Assembly (NCBI RefSeq): GCF_900129965.1
Contig: NZ_FQXM01000004.1
Coordinates: 186,001-250,000 of the forward strand
Source of the DNA: Clostridium grantii DSM 8605
Lineage (GTDB): Bacteria; Bacillota; Clostridia; Clostridiales; Clostridiaceae
Length of the DNA stretch: 64,000 nucleotides
Reading direction: 5' to 3'
Positions 34,288-43,492 of this stretch are shown one piece after another; within the stretch, counting starts at the first letter, position 1; each line of letters opens with the position of its first letter. Under the pieces are notes generated by a model. That model saw nothing but the letters and a program-made list of their open reading frames with translations, was not told where the DNA came from and searched no databases. Position numbers and translations under genes: made by a program.

Positions 34288-36072
34288 TTATTCTTTATTT
34301 TCTTTAATAATTTTTACTCCAAGTTCAGTTAATTGCTTTTCATCCACTACATTAGGTGCTTCTGTTAAAGGACAGAAAGCATTTTGGTTTTTAGGGAATG
34401 CAATAACATCTTTAATATTCTCTGTTCCTGCTAAAAACATTACCATTCTATCAAGTCCGTAAGCTAATCCGCCATGTGGTGGTGGTCCAAATTTGAATGC
34501 ATCAAGTAAGAATCCAAATCTTTCCCAAGCACTTTCCTCTGTAAAACCTAATACTTTAAACATTCTTTCTTGAAGTTGTGTATCATGGATTCTAATACTT
34601 CCTCCACCTAATTCTTCTCCATTTAAAACTATATCATAAGTATTAGATCTTACTCTGCCAGGATCTGTTTCTAAGTATTGTAAATCTTCTTCAAAAGGCA
34701 TAGTAAAAGGATGATGTTCTGCTTGGTATCTATCTTCTTCTTCGTTATAAGATACAAGAGGGAATTCTGTAACCCAAAGAAAATCAAATCTTGAATTATC
34801 TATCAAATCTAATTTTTTAGCTACATCTATTCTCAAAGCCCCTAAAGATTGATAAACTACTTTATTAGTATCAGCAACTATAAGTATTAAATCTCCTTTT
34901 TCTGCTTCAAAAGATGAAAGTATTCCGGTTACTTCTTCTTCTTTTAAGAATTTTAATATTGGTGATTTTATTTCATCCTCTTTATAAGCTATCCAAGCCA
35001 ATCCTTTTGCTTTATACTTTTTAACAAAATCCGTTAATTTATCAACTTGCTTTCTTCCCATACCTGCTTGACCTGGTACTTTTATACCTCTAACGCTTCC
35101 ACCATTCTCTATAGCACCTTTGAAAGCTGCAAATTCAGTATCTTTTACAACCTGAGAAATATCTACGATTTCAAGATCAAATCTAGTGTCTGGTTTGTCT
35201 GACCCATATCTATCCATAGCTTCTTTGTAAGGCATTCTTTTTATTGGTAGACTTATATCAATATTTCCTACTTCTTTAAACACTCTTTGTAATAATTTTT
35301 CATTCATACTAATTACGTCTTCTGTATCTACAAAAGACATTTCTAAGTCAATTTGAGTGAATTCTGGTTGTCTATTAGCTCTTAAATCTTCATCTCTAAA
35401 ACATTTCGCTATTTGGAAATATTTATCAAATCCTGAAACCATCAATAATTGTTTAAATAATTGTGGAGATTGAGGAAGCGCATAAAACATACTTGGGTAG
35501 TTTCTACTTGGTACAAGATAGTCTCTAGCTCCTTCTGGCGTACTTTTTGTAAGCATAGGTGTTTCTAGTTCTAAAAAGTTTTCTTCGTCCAAGAAATCTC
35601 TTACAACTTTAGATACTTTATGTCTAATTTTAAATATTCTTTGCATATCTGGTCTTCTTAAATCTAAATATCTGTATTTTAATCTTATACTTTCATCAGT
35701 ATCTAAGTTTTCTTTAATTAAAATTGCTGGTGTTTCAGACTCTGATAATATTTTAATACTTTTACCTAATAATTCAACTTTTCCTGTAGGAAGATTATTA
35801 TTTGGAGATTCTCTTAAAACTAATTCTCCAGTTATAGCTACACAATATTCAGATTTTAATAACTCTGCTTTATTAAAAGCCTCTACATTTATTTCCTCAC
35901 CAAATACCACTTGCAATAATCCAGTAGTATCACGAAGATCCACAAAAACCAAAGCTCCTAAATTTCTTTTTCTTTGAACCCATCCCATTACTGTAAATTC
36001 ATTACCTACATGGTTTTCTTTAAGATTACCACACATTATACTTCTCTTTAAACCGTTTAATGATTCTCCCAT
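34288..36072 (-). CDS. aspS: Aspartyl-tRNA synthetase
   Basis: 594 residues, the bacterial long form. N-terminal OB anticodon domain (VMGWVQRKRNLGALVFVDLRD), class II core with YLDLRRPDMQ, PQSPQLFKQLLM, CFRDEDLRANRQPEFTQ (motif 2), the bacterial GAD insert (about 300-420) and motif 3 GLAYGLDRMVM. The GAD insert separates it from archaeal and eukaryotic enzymes. Whether it also charges tRNA-Asn cannot be told. Start at 36072 with GTGAGGC. The 90-base gap to hemZ holds nothing visible. Confidence 0.96.
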   Translation of the reverse strand: MGESLNGLKRSIMCGNLKENHVGNEFTVMGWVQRKRNLGALVFVDLRDTTGLLQVVFGEEINVEAFNKAELLKSEYCVAITGELVLRESPNNNLPTGKVELLGKSIKILSESETPAILIKENLDTDESIRLKYRYLDLRRPDMQRIFKIRHKVSKVVRDFLDEENFLELETPMLTKSTPEGARDYLVPSRNYPSMFYALPQSPQLFKQLLMVSGFDKYFQIAKCFRDEDLRANRQPEFTQIDLEMSFVDTEDVISMNEKLLQRVFKEVGNIDISLPIKRMPYKEAMDRYGSDKPDTRFDLEIVDISQVVKDTEFAAFKGAIENGGSVRGIKVPGQAGMGRKQVDKLTDFVKKYKAKGLAWIAYKEDEIKSPILKFLKEEEVTGILSSFEAEKGDLILIVADTNKVVYQSLGALRIDVAKKLDLIDNSRFDFLWVTEFPLVSYNEEEDRYQAEHHPFTMPFEEDLQYLETDPGRVRSNTYDIVLNGEELGGGSIRIHDTQLQERMFKVLGFTEESAWERFGFLLDAFKFGPPPHGGLAYGLDRMVMFLAGTENIKDVIAFPKNQNAFCPLTEAPNVVDEKQLTELGVKIIKENKE

Positions 36073-36161
36073 TGTATTGCCTCACTTTCCTATGCAATAA
36101 GATTGTTATTTACTAACCTTATTGCTGTTATGTTATTATTTACTTTTATTAAAATATTATT

Positions 36162-37598
36162 TTATATTTTACTATGATTTTGCAATAATTGTAACCTTAC
36201 TAGTTTTTCATTAATTTTCTCATCAATTCTTTTTATGTATTCTCTTACATCTTTTAAATTTGCAACTCTATCTATTCTATCCTCATCTAAATAAACTATT
36301 TTAGTTACTGCATCTGCTCCCAATGCAATAATAGTTTGCTTTTCTTCAATAATTTGAATATTATAGATTCCTTCTTTACCTATCTTAGCATACCCTAAAT
36401 TCTCCATGTTGCCAACCATATTTTTCTGTCTATACAAATAATATGGCTTCATTTCTAATTCTTTTGCTAAAATTCTTGTTAATTCAAACATTTGATTTAA
36501 ATTATTTTGTTCTTCAACTTTGAATTTTTTATTTAACAAATCTTCATGTAATTTAGAGGCTCTTTTAATTGACATGCCATGAATGGTAATACTATCCGGA
36601 TCTAATTTTTTGATTTCTTGAATAGTTTTTTCTACATAAGAAATATTTTCTCCTGGTAAACCTATAATCAAATCCATATTTATATTATCAAATCCAAGTT
36701 GTCGAGCTTTATTAAAGTTTTCTATTATATCTTCAGTGTTGTGTTTTCTACCAATTTTTTTTAATGTATCATCATTCATAGTTTGAGGATTTATGCTTAT
36801 TCTATTTACAAAGAATTCTTTCATGGAATTTAATTTGTTTAAAGTTATGCTATCTGGTCTTCCGCATTCCACATTAAACTCTTCCACATTTCTATTTTTC
36901 ACAAAATAATTAAAAACTTTTGTCATTAAACTATGAAAATCTTCATCATTCAAAGAAGTAGGAGTTCCCCCTCCAATATAAACACATTGAATTTTAAGAT
37001 TATTCTCTGTTACAAATTTAGAGATAGCTTCTATTTCCATAAATAAACTTTCCAAATATGGATTTATAATTTTTTTACATTTAGAAATAGGATTTGAGGT
37101 AAACGAACAATATGAGCACCTAGTTGGACAAAAAGGTATTCCTATATAAATACTTATTTTGTTTTCTTCCTTGTTAACTATTTCCTTTTCCGCTATAGCT
37201 GTTTCATAACAAAGTATTGCTTTTTCATGGCTAGTTAAAAATTTCTCTTCAAAAATACTTATAGTTTCTTCTTTTGACAAATTTAATTTCATTAGCTTAT
37301 GAATTTGTTTAGTTGGCCTAATTCCAGATAAAATACCCCAAGGCAATTCTTTTTTGGTATTCTTCTTCAAATAATTAAATACTATTTTTTTAAATTCTTC
37401 TGAAAAGTTATTTTCTATTTTATTTTCAAGTTCAAGCTTATTTTTATAATAAATTGAAATATTTTCTCCCTGAATTAAGAATTTATAATCATAATCCTTT
37501 TCTTGATTGAATTGAATTATTTCAAAAGGGAAATACATATTTAAAAGCTGGTAAAGTGAAAATCTCACTTCCATATGGTTTAGATACACATTTAACAT
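36162..37598 (-). CDS. hemZ: Radical-SAM HemZ-type coproporphyrinogen III oxidase family protein
   Basis: 478 residues. The 4Fe-4S site is Cys157-x3-Cys161-x2-Cys164 (FCPTRCSYC), followed by the SAM-binding YIGGGTPTSL and the HemW/HemN block FNVECGRPDSIT. The N-terminal 140 residues are a HemZ-specific domain ending LPWGILSGIRPTKQIHKL. Clostridial HemZ is annotated as an oxygen-independent coproporphyrinogen dehydrogenase, but no other haem gene is nearby, and its role in these anaerobes is not certain. It is the usual neighbour of the MBL hydrolase, dtd and relA, from which it is 15 bases away. Confidence 0.9.
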   Translation of the reverse strand: MLNVYLNHMEVRFSLYQLLNMYFPFEIIQFNQEKDYDYKFLIQGENISIYYKNKLELENKIENNFSEEFKKIVFNYLKKNTKKELPWGILSGIRPTKQIHKLMKLNLSKEETISIFEEKFLTSHEKAILCYETAIAEKEIVNKEENKISIYIGIPFCPTRCSYCSFTSNPISKCKKIINPYLESLFMEIEAISKFVTENNLKIQCVYIGGGTPTSLNDEDFHSLMTKVFNYFVKNRNVEEFNVECGRPDSITLNKLNSMKEFFVNRISINPQTMNDDTLKKIGRKHNTEDIIENFNKARQLGFDNINMDLIIGLPGENISYVEKTIQEIKKLDPDSITIHGMSIKRASKLHEDLLNKKFKVEEQNNLNQMFELTRILAKELEMKPYYLYRQKNMVGNMENLGYAKIGKEGIYNIQIIEEKQTIIALGADAVTKIVYLDEDRIDRVANLKDVREYIKRIDEKINEKLVRLQLLQNHSKI

Positions 37599-37613
37599 TT
37601 AAAAACTTCTTTC

Positions 37614-38213
37614 TTAATAATTATTTTTTTCAGCTTTAATAAAGGTATACGGACCATGTCCAGGCATTACCCTTATTTCTTCCGGTAATACATATAATTT
37701 ATTTCTCAAACTAGACACAAGGGTTGAATAATTACCTCCTGGCAAATCCCATCTGCCAATATTACTCATAAACATTGTATCACCTGAGAATAAATAATCG
37801 TCCACTAAAAAACATATTCCCCCTGGAGAATGTCCTGGAGTCTCGATGCATTTTATTTTACTGCTTCCAATTATAACTTCATCCTTGTCCTTCAAAAAGC
37901 TTTCTGTAGAATATTTCTTAAACTCCCCAAAAACCTGAGTATTATCTTTAATAAATTTATAATCTTCTTCATTCATCAATAAAGGAACATTATATTTGTA
38001 TAATAATGCCTCAGCTGCTCCCGTATGATCCATATGTCCATGGGTTAATAGTATATATTTCACATCCACGCCTATCTTTTCAATAGTAGCTATGATTTTA
38101 TTTTCCTCATCACCTGGATCAATCACTACTCCCTCTAAAGAAGATTCATCATAAACAATATAACAATTTTCTTGTAGGTATCCTACTTCTAACGTTTCAA
38201 ACTTAATACTCAT
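37614..38213 (-). CDS. MBL-fold metal hydrolase (glyoxalase II-like)
   Basis: 199 residues. The metal site HGHMDHTG (about residues 64-71) plus PGHSPGG, FSGDTMF and the final MPGHGP give the full set of zinc ligands of the glyoxalase II-like subgroup. A general thioester or related hydrolase; the substrate is not known. The ATG at 38213 is set by AGGAGGAATTTA, whose first bases are the stop codon of dtd (TAG), so these two genes are coupled. Bacillus YqgX is of this type. Confidence 0.88.
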   Translation of the reverse strand: MSIKFETLEVGYLQENCYIVYDESSLEGVVIDPGDEENKIIATIEKIGVDVKYILLTHGHMDHTGAAEALLYKYNVPLLMNEEDYKFIKDNTQVFGEFKKYSTESFLKDKDEVIIGSSKIKCIETPGHSPGGICFLVDDYLFSGDTMFMSNIGRWDLPGGNYSTLVSSLRNKLYVLPEEIRVMPGHGPYTFIKAEKNNY

Positions 38214-38223
38214 TAAATTCCTC

Positions 38224-38673
38224 CTAAAAAGTTTTTTTACTTTCAATTAATAAAGTTACCGGTCCATCATTTTGTATTTCCACTTGCATATCTGCTCCAA
38301 AAATACCTTTTTCAACCTTATCCACTTCATCTTCACACAAATGAATAAATTCATTGTATAAAACTTCTGATTTATCTCCTGACAAAGCATTAATAAAAGA
38401 GGGTCTTCTTCCTTTTCTGCAATCTCCATATAAAGTGAATTGTGATATTACTATTAATTCTCCATTTATATCTTTCAACGATTTATTTAACTTGCCTTCT
38501 TGGTCTTCAAAAATTCTCAAGTTGACAATTTTATCTTTCATATATTTTACATCTTCAAAATTATCTTCTACAGAAATCCCTAGCAAAACATTAAGACCTT
38601 TCCCAATTTTTCCAACCACTGTATTATCAACTACCACTTTTGAACTAGATACTCTTTGAACAATCGCTCTCAA
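38224..38673 (-). CDS. dtd: D-aminoacyl-tRNA deacylase
   Basis: 149 residues, the standard Dtd length. It removes D-amino acids, and glycine from tRNA-Ala, from wrongly charged tRNAs. Family blocks: MRAIVQRVSSSKV at the N-terminus, ISQFTLYGDCRKGRRPSF and GIFGADMQVEIQNDGPVTLL (Gly-cisPro-type substrate pocket region). I choose TTG at 38673 because it gives the canonical N-terminus and an 8-base spacing from AAAGGG; the ATG 6 bases upstream is too close to the ribosome site. Confidence 0.93.
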   Translation of the reverse strand: MRAIVQRVSSSKVVVDNTVVGKIGKGLNVLLGISVEDNFEDVKYMKDKIVNLRIFEDQEGKLNKSLKDINGELIVISQFTLYGDCRKGRRPSFINALSGDKSEVLYNEFIHLCEDEVDKVEKGIFGADMQVEIQNDGPVTLLIESKKTF

Positions 38674-38696
38674 ATTCATCACCCTTTCTAAAGGAA

Positions 38697-38733
38697 AGTC
38701 TATAGAACTAATTAACTTTTAGTTCTATAGACT
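38697..38733 (-). terminator. Hairpin at the relA 3' end (weak terminator)
   Basis: Perfect 14-bp stem AGTCTATAGAACTA / TAGTTCTATAGACT that includes the last codons of relA. The tail (TTTCCTTT) is a poor U-run, so it may only lower read-through into dtd or protect the relA mRNA end. Confidence 0.5.
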
Positions 38734-40883
38734 GAAATAACACTTCTAACGTATTTTAGTTGTTTCATTATATCTTCTAATCTTTTAATATCTTGAATCT
38801 TTACTTTTAAGGTTACATAAGCAATATTTGCTTTAACCGGTTGCACGTTAACTGCATAAAGAGATACTTTTTTATTGGCTATTATTTCCATTAAATCTGC
38901 TAAAAGACCAGTTCTATCTTCCGCCTTTATTTCTATACCAGTAATATAGTCATCCTTAATCGATTCTTTTTCTTCCCAAGACACTTGAACCATTCTACTA
39001 CTGTCAGTATTTATTAAATTATTTACATTCAAACAATCTTTTCTATGAACTGAAACCCCTCTGCCTTTAGTTATATAACCTATAATATCATCCCCTGGAA
39101 CTGGTGTACAACACTTTGCAAATCTTACTAAAACATTATCTATACCTTTTACCATTATTCCTGGTGAACTTTTCTTCTTTTTAATTGTTTTAGTTTCTTT
39201 TAGCAATTGTTCTTTTAAAGCCTCAAGGTCAACATTTTCCTTTTTATTAGAATACTTTAGAATCTTTGCTATTACGGTAGCTGCTAACATATTTCCATTT
39301 CCTACAGTAACATAAAGCTCTTCTAAATTATTCATATGATATCTATCTAAAAACTTTTCAAAAGGCTTTCCTTTTGTTAATTCTCCTAAAGAATATCCTT
39401 GTTTTTTTGATTCTTTTTCTAAAAATTCTTTGCCTTTTTCTAAAGTTTCTTCCTTTTGTTGTTTCTTAAACCAAGCTTTTATCTTACTTCTAGCTTGATT
39501 AGATTGAGTGATTTTTAACCAATGTAAACTTGGACCTTTTGAGTGTGAACTAGTATTAATTTCTACTATTTCTCCAGTTTTTAAATGATAATCTAAAGGA
39601 ACAAGTTTCCCATTTACTTTTGCCCCAGAACATTTATGACCTACATCTGTATGAATTCTATAAGCAAAATCAATAGGAGTGGAATGGTAAGGCAAATTAA
39701 TAACTTTACCATTTGGTGTAAAAACAAAAATTTCATCTGAAAACATATCTATTTTAAAATCTTCCATAAATTCTTCAGCATTTGAAGTTTCTCTTTGCCA
39801 CTCTAGTGTTTCTCTCAACCAAGTTAATTTTTCTTCGTATTCTCTATCTCCTTCAGACCCTTGCTTATATTTCCAATGAGCAGCAATTCCATATTCTGAT
39901 GTTCTATGCATATCAAAAGTTCTAATTTGAATTTCAAAAGGCTTTCCTTCCGGTCCTATAACTGTTGTGTGAAGGGATTGATACATATTAGGTTTTGGCA
40001 TAGCTATATAATCTTTAAATCTACCTGGTATTGGTTTATACATTGTATGAACAATACCTAAAGCTGCATAGCAATCTTTGATGTCCTCTACTAATATTCT
40101 AATGGCTGTTAAATCGAATATCTCTTCTAACTTTTTATTTTTAATTACCATTTTTCTATATATACTATAAAAATGCTTAGGTCTTCCATCAATTTCGATT
40201 TCAATACCTGCTAAAGATAGTTTAGTAATTAACTCAGAAGTTATATTGGAAATATACAATTCTCTTTCTTCACGTTTTTCAGCTATCTCATTTACCAATT
40301 GATAATACTCTTCTGGATGCATATATCTAAGAGATAAATCTTCTAGTTCCCATTTTATTTTTGACATTCCAAGTCTGTGAGCTAAAGGAGCATAAATATC
40401 TAATGTTTCCTTAGCTTTTTCTTTTTGCTTTTCTACACTCATAAACTTCAAAGTGCGCATATTATGCAATCTATCGGCTAATTTTATCAAAATAACTCTA
40501 ATATCTTTCGTCATAGCAAAAAGCATTTTTCTAACACTTTCAGCTTGGCGCTCTTCTTTTGTTTGATATTTTATCTTACCAAGTTTAGTTACCCCTTCCA
40601 CCAAAGTTGCTACTTGAGTATTAAATAAATTCTCAATCTCTTGGAAGGTATATTCTGTATCTTCGATAACGTCATGAAGTAAACTGGCTGCAATTACATT
40701 TTCATCTAATCCCATTTCTGCAAGTATAGTTGCCACTTCCACAGGATGAATAATATAAGGCTCTCCAGACTCTCTTTTTTGTTCTACATGAGCATCTCTT
40801 GCAAGCTCATAAGCTTTTACAATAAAATTTTTGTCAACATTTATACAATTTTCATCTATAGCCTTCATCAATTCTTTTATCAT
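38712..40883 (-). CDS. relA: Bifunctional (p)ppGpp synthetase/hydrolase Rel
   Basis: 723 residues. It makes and degrades the stringent-response alarmone. N-terminal HD hydrolase domain with HDVIEDTEY (about 75) and KLADRLHNMRTL; synthetase domain with GRPKHFYSIYRKM and MPKPNMYQSLHTTV; TGS domain (FVFTPNGKVINLP); zinc-finger/helical region CCTPVPGDDIIGY; C-terminal ACT domain. Both enzyme halves look intact, the long Rel form. Start at 40883 (MIKELMKAID) follows TTGGAGAG. It has its own promoter; dtd, the MBL gene and hemZ follow. Confidence 0.97.
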   Translation of the reverse strand: MIKELMKAIDENCINVDKNFIVKAYELARDAHVEQKRESGEPYIIHPVEVATILAEMGLDENVIAASLLHDVIEDTEYTFQEIENLFNTQVATLVEGVTKLGKIKYQTKEERQAESVRKMLFAMTKDIRVILIKLADRLHNMRTLKFMSVEKQKEKAKETLDIYAPLAHRLGMSKIKWELEDLSLRYMHPEEYYQLVNEIAEKREERELYISNITSELITKLSLAGIEIEIDGRPKHFYSIYRKMVIKNKKLEEIFDLTAIRILVEDIKDCYAALGIVHTMYKPIPGRFKDYIAMPKPNMYQSLHTTVIGPEGKPFEIQIRTFDMHRTSEYGIAAHWKYKQGSEGDREYEEKLTWLRETLEWQRETSNAEEFMEDFKIDMFSDEIFVFTPNGKVINLPYHSTPIDFAYRIHTDVGHKCSGAKVNGKLVPLDYHLKTGEIVEINTSSHSKGPSLHWLKITQSNQARSKIKAWFKKQQKEETLEKGKEFLEKESKKQGYSLGELTKGKPFEKFLDRYHMNNLEELYVTVGNGNMLAATVIAKILKYSNKKENVDLEALKEQLLKETKTIKKKKSSPGIMVKGIDNVLVRFAKCCTPVPGDDIIGYITKGRGVSVHRKDCLNVNNLINTDSSRMVQVSWEEKESIKDDYITGIEIKAEDRTGLLADLMEIIANKKVSLYAVNVQPVKANIAYVTLKVKIQDIKRLEDIMKQLKYVRSVISVYRTKS

Positions 40884-40940
40884 CAAATTCTCTCCAAAAT
40901 CAAAAGCTGGCACTACTAACCAGCTTTAGTTTTTTATAAT

Positions 40941-40969
40941 ATTATATAATACCCTGTTATATTTTGCAA
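40941..40969 (-). promoter_or_regulatory. Promoter for relA
   Basis: Minus strand: TTGCAA, 17-base spacer, perfect TATAAT, about 58 bases before the relA start and just after the apt terminator. Confidence 0.7.
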
Positions 40970-41008
40970 TAAGATATATAAGCATTTCTTATCATATCCT
41001 TAAAATAA

Positions 41009-41044
41009 TAAGACCAAAAAAGCTAAACTACTTTTTTGGTCTTA
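41009..41044 (-). terminator. Terminator after apt
   Basis: 13-bp stem AAGACCAAAAAAG / CTTTTTTGGTCTT with an 8-base loop after the apt stop codon. Confidence 0.8.
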
Positions 41045-41047
41045 TTA

Positions 41048-41566
41048 TTAAATATTATATTCTACTAAAGTTTGCACATCATAATCGTTTAATTTATCTC
41101 GTCCTTTTAAATCCGTTAATTCAACTACAAAATTCATAGTTACAACTTTACCACCTATTTTTTCAACTAATTTTGCGGCTGATTCAATAGTGCCACCAGT
41201 TGCTAATAAATCATCCACTATAGCAACCCTTTGCCCAGGTTTAATAGCATCTTTGTGTACTTGCAATATATCAGTACCATATTCTAACTGATACTCAACT
41301 TCAATGGTTTCACTAGGTAATTTCCCTTTTTTTCTAACAGGAACAAAACCTATTCCTAATTCGTAAGCTACTGGTGTTCCAAATAAAAACCCTCTAGCTT
41401 CCGGTCCTACAATTACATCTATATTCTTATCTTTTAAGTAATTTACTATTTCATCTATACAAGATCTAAAAGCCTCTCCGTCTTGTAAAATAGTTGTGAT
41501 ATCTTTAAAACTAATACCTTCTTTAGGAAAATTTTCGACTATTCTTATCTTATCTTTTAAATTCAC
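41048..41566 (-). CDS. apt: Adenine phosphoribosyltransferase
   Basis: 172 residues, standard length. It joins adenine and PRPP to give AMP (purine salvage). Blocks: GISFKDITTIL, GPEARGFLFGTPVAYELG, PVRKKGKLP and the PRPP motif VAIVDDLLATGGT. GTG start at 41566 after TAGGAGG. It sits between the recJ-like gene and relA, the usual Firmicute order, and ends at its own terminator. Confidence 0.97.
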   Translation of the reverse strand: MNLKDKIRIVENFPKEGISFKDITTILQDGEAFRSCIDEIVNYLKDKNIDVIVGPEARGFLFGTPVAYELGIGFVPVRKKGKLPSETIEVEYQLEYGTDILQVHKDAIKPGQRVAIVDDLLATGGTIESAAKLVEKIGGKVVTMNFVVELTDLKGRDKLNDYDVQTLVEYNI

Positions 41567-41606
41567 TTTTATTCCTCCTAAATTAAATTTATTTTAAATT
41601 AATTTA

Positions 41607-42458
41607 TTATAAACTTTTTTTTGATTTGTTAATTAAATATTTTGCAATTCTTTCTGCTCTTTCTTCATCGTTAGTAGTGAGTAATTCAATAACAATTTTT
41701 GCATCATCCATTCTGCCCAAAGCATTTACTTGTGCCATAAATATATCTGCGCAAGCTTTTAAAGTATTTATATCAACTAATTGGAATTTCTTAAGTTTCT
41801 TTATTGCATTGAGCCCATAATTATTTGATAGCGTCATAGCTTTTATCCCTTGCTCTACTATAATTCTATTTTCACCATCAATATTAATATTTGTTGACAC
41901 AATACCAATAGAAACTAAATCCAAATATTTATTTACACAACTAATATGATAATATCCTGCAATAGTTTGAGCTATCTTAAAAGCTATTCCACTTGCAGTT
42001 AAATCCTTATAAGGATACTGACAGCCTGATTGATTAGGATTTATTATTATTGTATCCACTGGTATAATATCTGACTTTCGATAATCAGTTATTATTAAAT
42101 CAATGCCTAACTTTTTACACAAATAAATTTCATCTAAAGAATCTATCCCACACCCAAAAGTTATAATGACTTTTGCTCCTAGATATTTTACATGGCTTTC
42201 AATAAACTCAGTATTAAATTGTTTAGAGGCAGCCTTATCAGGTACGTAATACTCCACATCTGCGTTTAAATACTTTAGTATAAGTATTATCATAGCTGTA
42301 CTCGTTATTCCGTCCACGTCAGAGCTACCATATAAAACTATTTTTTCTCTTTCATTTACAGCCTTAATTATTCTCGCCAAAGCTTTATCAATGCCTTTTA
42401 GCAATAAAGGATTATGAAAGTTGTTCATATGATTTTGATTAGTAAAACGTTTTTCCAT
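41607..42458 (-). CDS. RecJ-related DHH-domain protein with lost catalytic residues
   Basis: 283 residues, versus about 560-800 for RecJ. Only the DHH-domain half is present; it ends at the RecJ block NALGRMDDAKIVIELLTTN, and the DHHA1 and OB domains are gone. Motifs have decayed: YGDYDVDG reads YGSSDVDG (43-50), VDCGI reads FGCGI (101-105), TDHH reads TDYR (124-127), and the GTVAD block reads GIVST. Metal binding is very unlikely. The ribosome site CGGAGG is good and the frame is open, so the protein is probably made. Position between secF and apt is that of recJ. It may be a scaffold or regulatory relic; the true RecJ, if any, lies elsewhere. Confidence 0.8.
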   Translation of the reverse strand: MEKRFTNQNHMNNFHNPLLLKGIDKALARIIKAVNEREKIVLYGSSDVDGITSTAMIILILKYLNADVEYYVPDKAASKQFNTEFIESHVKYLGAKVIITFGCGIDSLDEIYLCKKLGIDLIITDYRKSDIIPVDTIIINPNQSGCQYPYKDLTASGIAFKIAQTIAGYYHISCVNKYLDLVSIGIVSTNINIDGENRIIVEQGIKAMTLSNNYGLNAIKKLKKFQLVDINTLKACADIFMAQVNALGRMDDAKIVIELLTTNDEERAERIAKYLINKSKKSL

Positions 42459-42590
42459 AAGTAGTCCTCCGAAAGCAAGGAAATATATTTATTATAGTTT
42501 AAAATAAAAATAAATACAATAATTTTAATATAATATAATTTTTTTCCTTTATATCTGCTTGCAAAAGGTTATTAACCAAAGGTGAAAAAT

Positions 42591-42618
42591 AAAAAGTCTG
42601 AAGTACTTCAGACTTTTT
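42591..42618 (-). terminator. Terminator after secF
   Basis: Perfect palindrome AAAAAGTCTGAAG-TA-CTTCAGACTTTTT, 13-bp stem, separating secDF from the recJ-like gene. Confidence 0.85.
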
Positions 42619-42633
42619 ATAAGCATCCCAAAA

Positions 42634-43488
42634 TTACTTTTGCTTTTTTAGTAATACCCACACAGGGCTTGCGATAAATATTGAAGAATAAGCACCTGAC
42701 AATATACCTACAATTAGCGGAAAAGTGAAATCTCTTACAGCTGGTACAAATATGTATACTGAAACTATAGTAATTAATGTAGTCAAAACTGTATTTATAG
42801 ATCTTGACATAGTTTGAGTCACACTTATATTTGTAACTTCCGTAATACTTTTCCCCTTCATATTTTTAGTATTTTCTCTTATTCTATCAAAAATAACAAT
42901 TGTATCATTAATGGAATACCCTAGAATAGTAAGCATAGCTGCTATAAAAGGAGTATTTAATGGAACTCTAAATAAAGCATAAACACCTAATGTAATTAAA
43001 ATATCATGTAATAAAGCAATTACAGCTGCAATACCAAATTTAAATTCAAATCTTATAGCTATGTACGCCAACATTGCTAAAACAGCAATTACAAGTGCTT
43101 TAAGAGCTTTACTTTTCAATTCTTTTCCTACTGCTGGACCTACATTACTTTGAGAAAGTAAGTCAGCATCTTCCAAGTTATAAGCTGTTTTAATTTCTTC
43201 AAATAAATCGTTTGTTGTGTTTTCATCTAAAGAATTACTTTTAATCTCAATTTGAGTTTCATTTGAAGTATTAGATGTTGCATTTTTGTCATACTTCTGA
43301 ATTATTGTATCAATTTCTGATTTAGTTTCTGGGATAATTTTTTCACCCATTTCAATAGTTACAACTGTTCCACCATTAAAATCGATACCAAAATTTAATC
43401 CATTAACAAAAAGTGAACCCATTCCAATAACAATTAATACTATTGATATTGCGAACCATATTTTAGTTTTTTCTATAATCTTAAGCAT
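42634..43488 (-). CDS. secF: Protein translocase subunit SecF
   Basis: 284 residues, six membrane helices and a short outside loop (about 45-115). With SecD it uses ion flow to help pull proteins through SecYEG. Blocks: FGIDFNGGTVVTIEM, VGPAVGKELKSKALKAL, TILGYSINDTIVIFDRIREN. It starts 4 bases after secD; in Bacillus the two are fused as SecDF, in clostridia they are split as here. SD AAGGGGGT. Confidence 0.96.
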   Translation of the reverse strand: MLKIIEKTKIWFAISIVLIVIGMGSLFVNGLNFGIDFNGGTVVTIEMGEKIIPETKSEIDTIIQKYDKNATSNTSNETQIEIKSNSLDENTTNDLFEEIKTAYNLEDADLLSQSNVGPAVGKELKSKALKALVIAVLAMLAYIAIRFEFKFGIAAVIALLHDILITLGVYALFRVPLNTPFIAAMLTILGYSINDTIVIFDRIRENTKNMKGKSITEVTNISVTQTMSRSINTVLTTLITIVSVYIFVPAVRDFTFPLIVGILSGAYSSIFIASPVWVLLKKQK

Positions 43489-43492
43489 TTTC

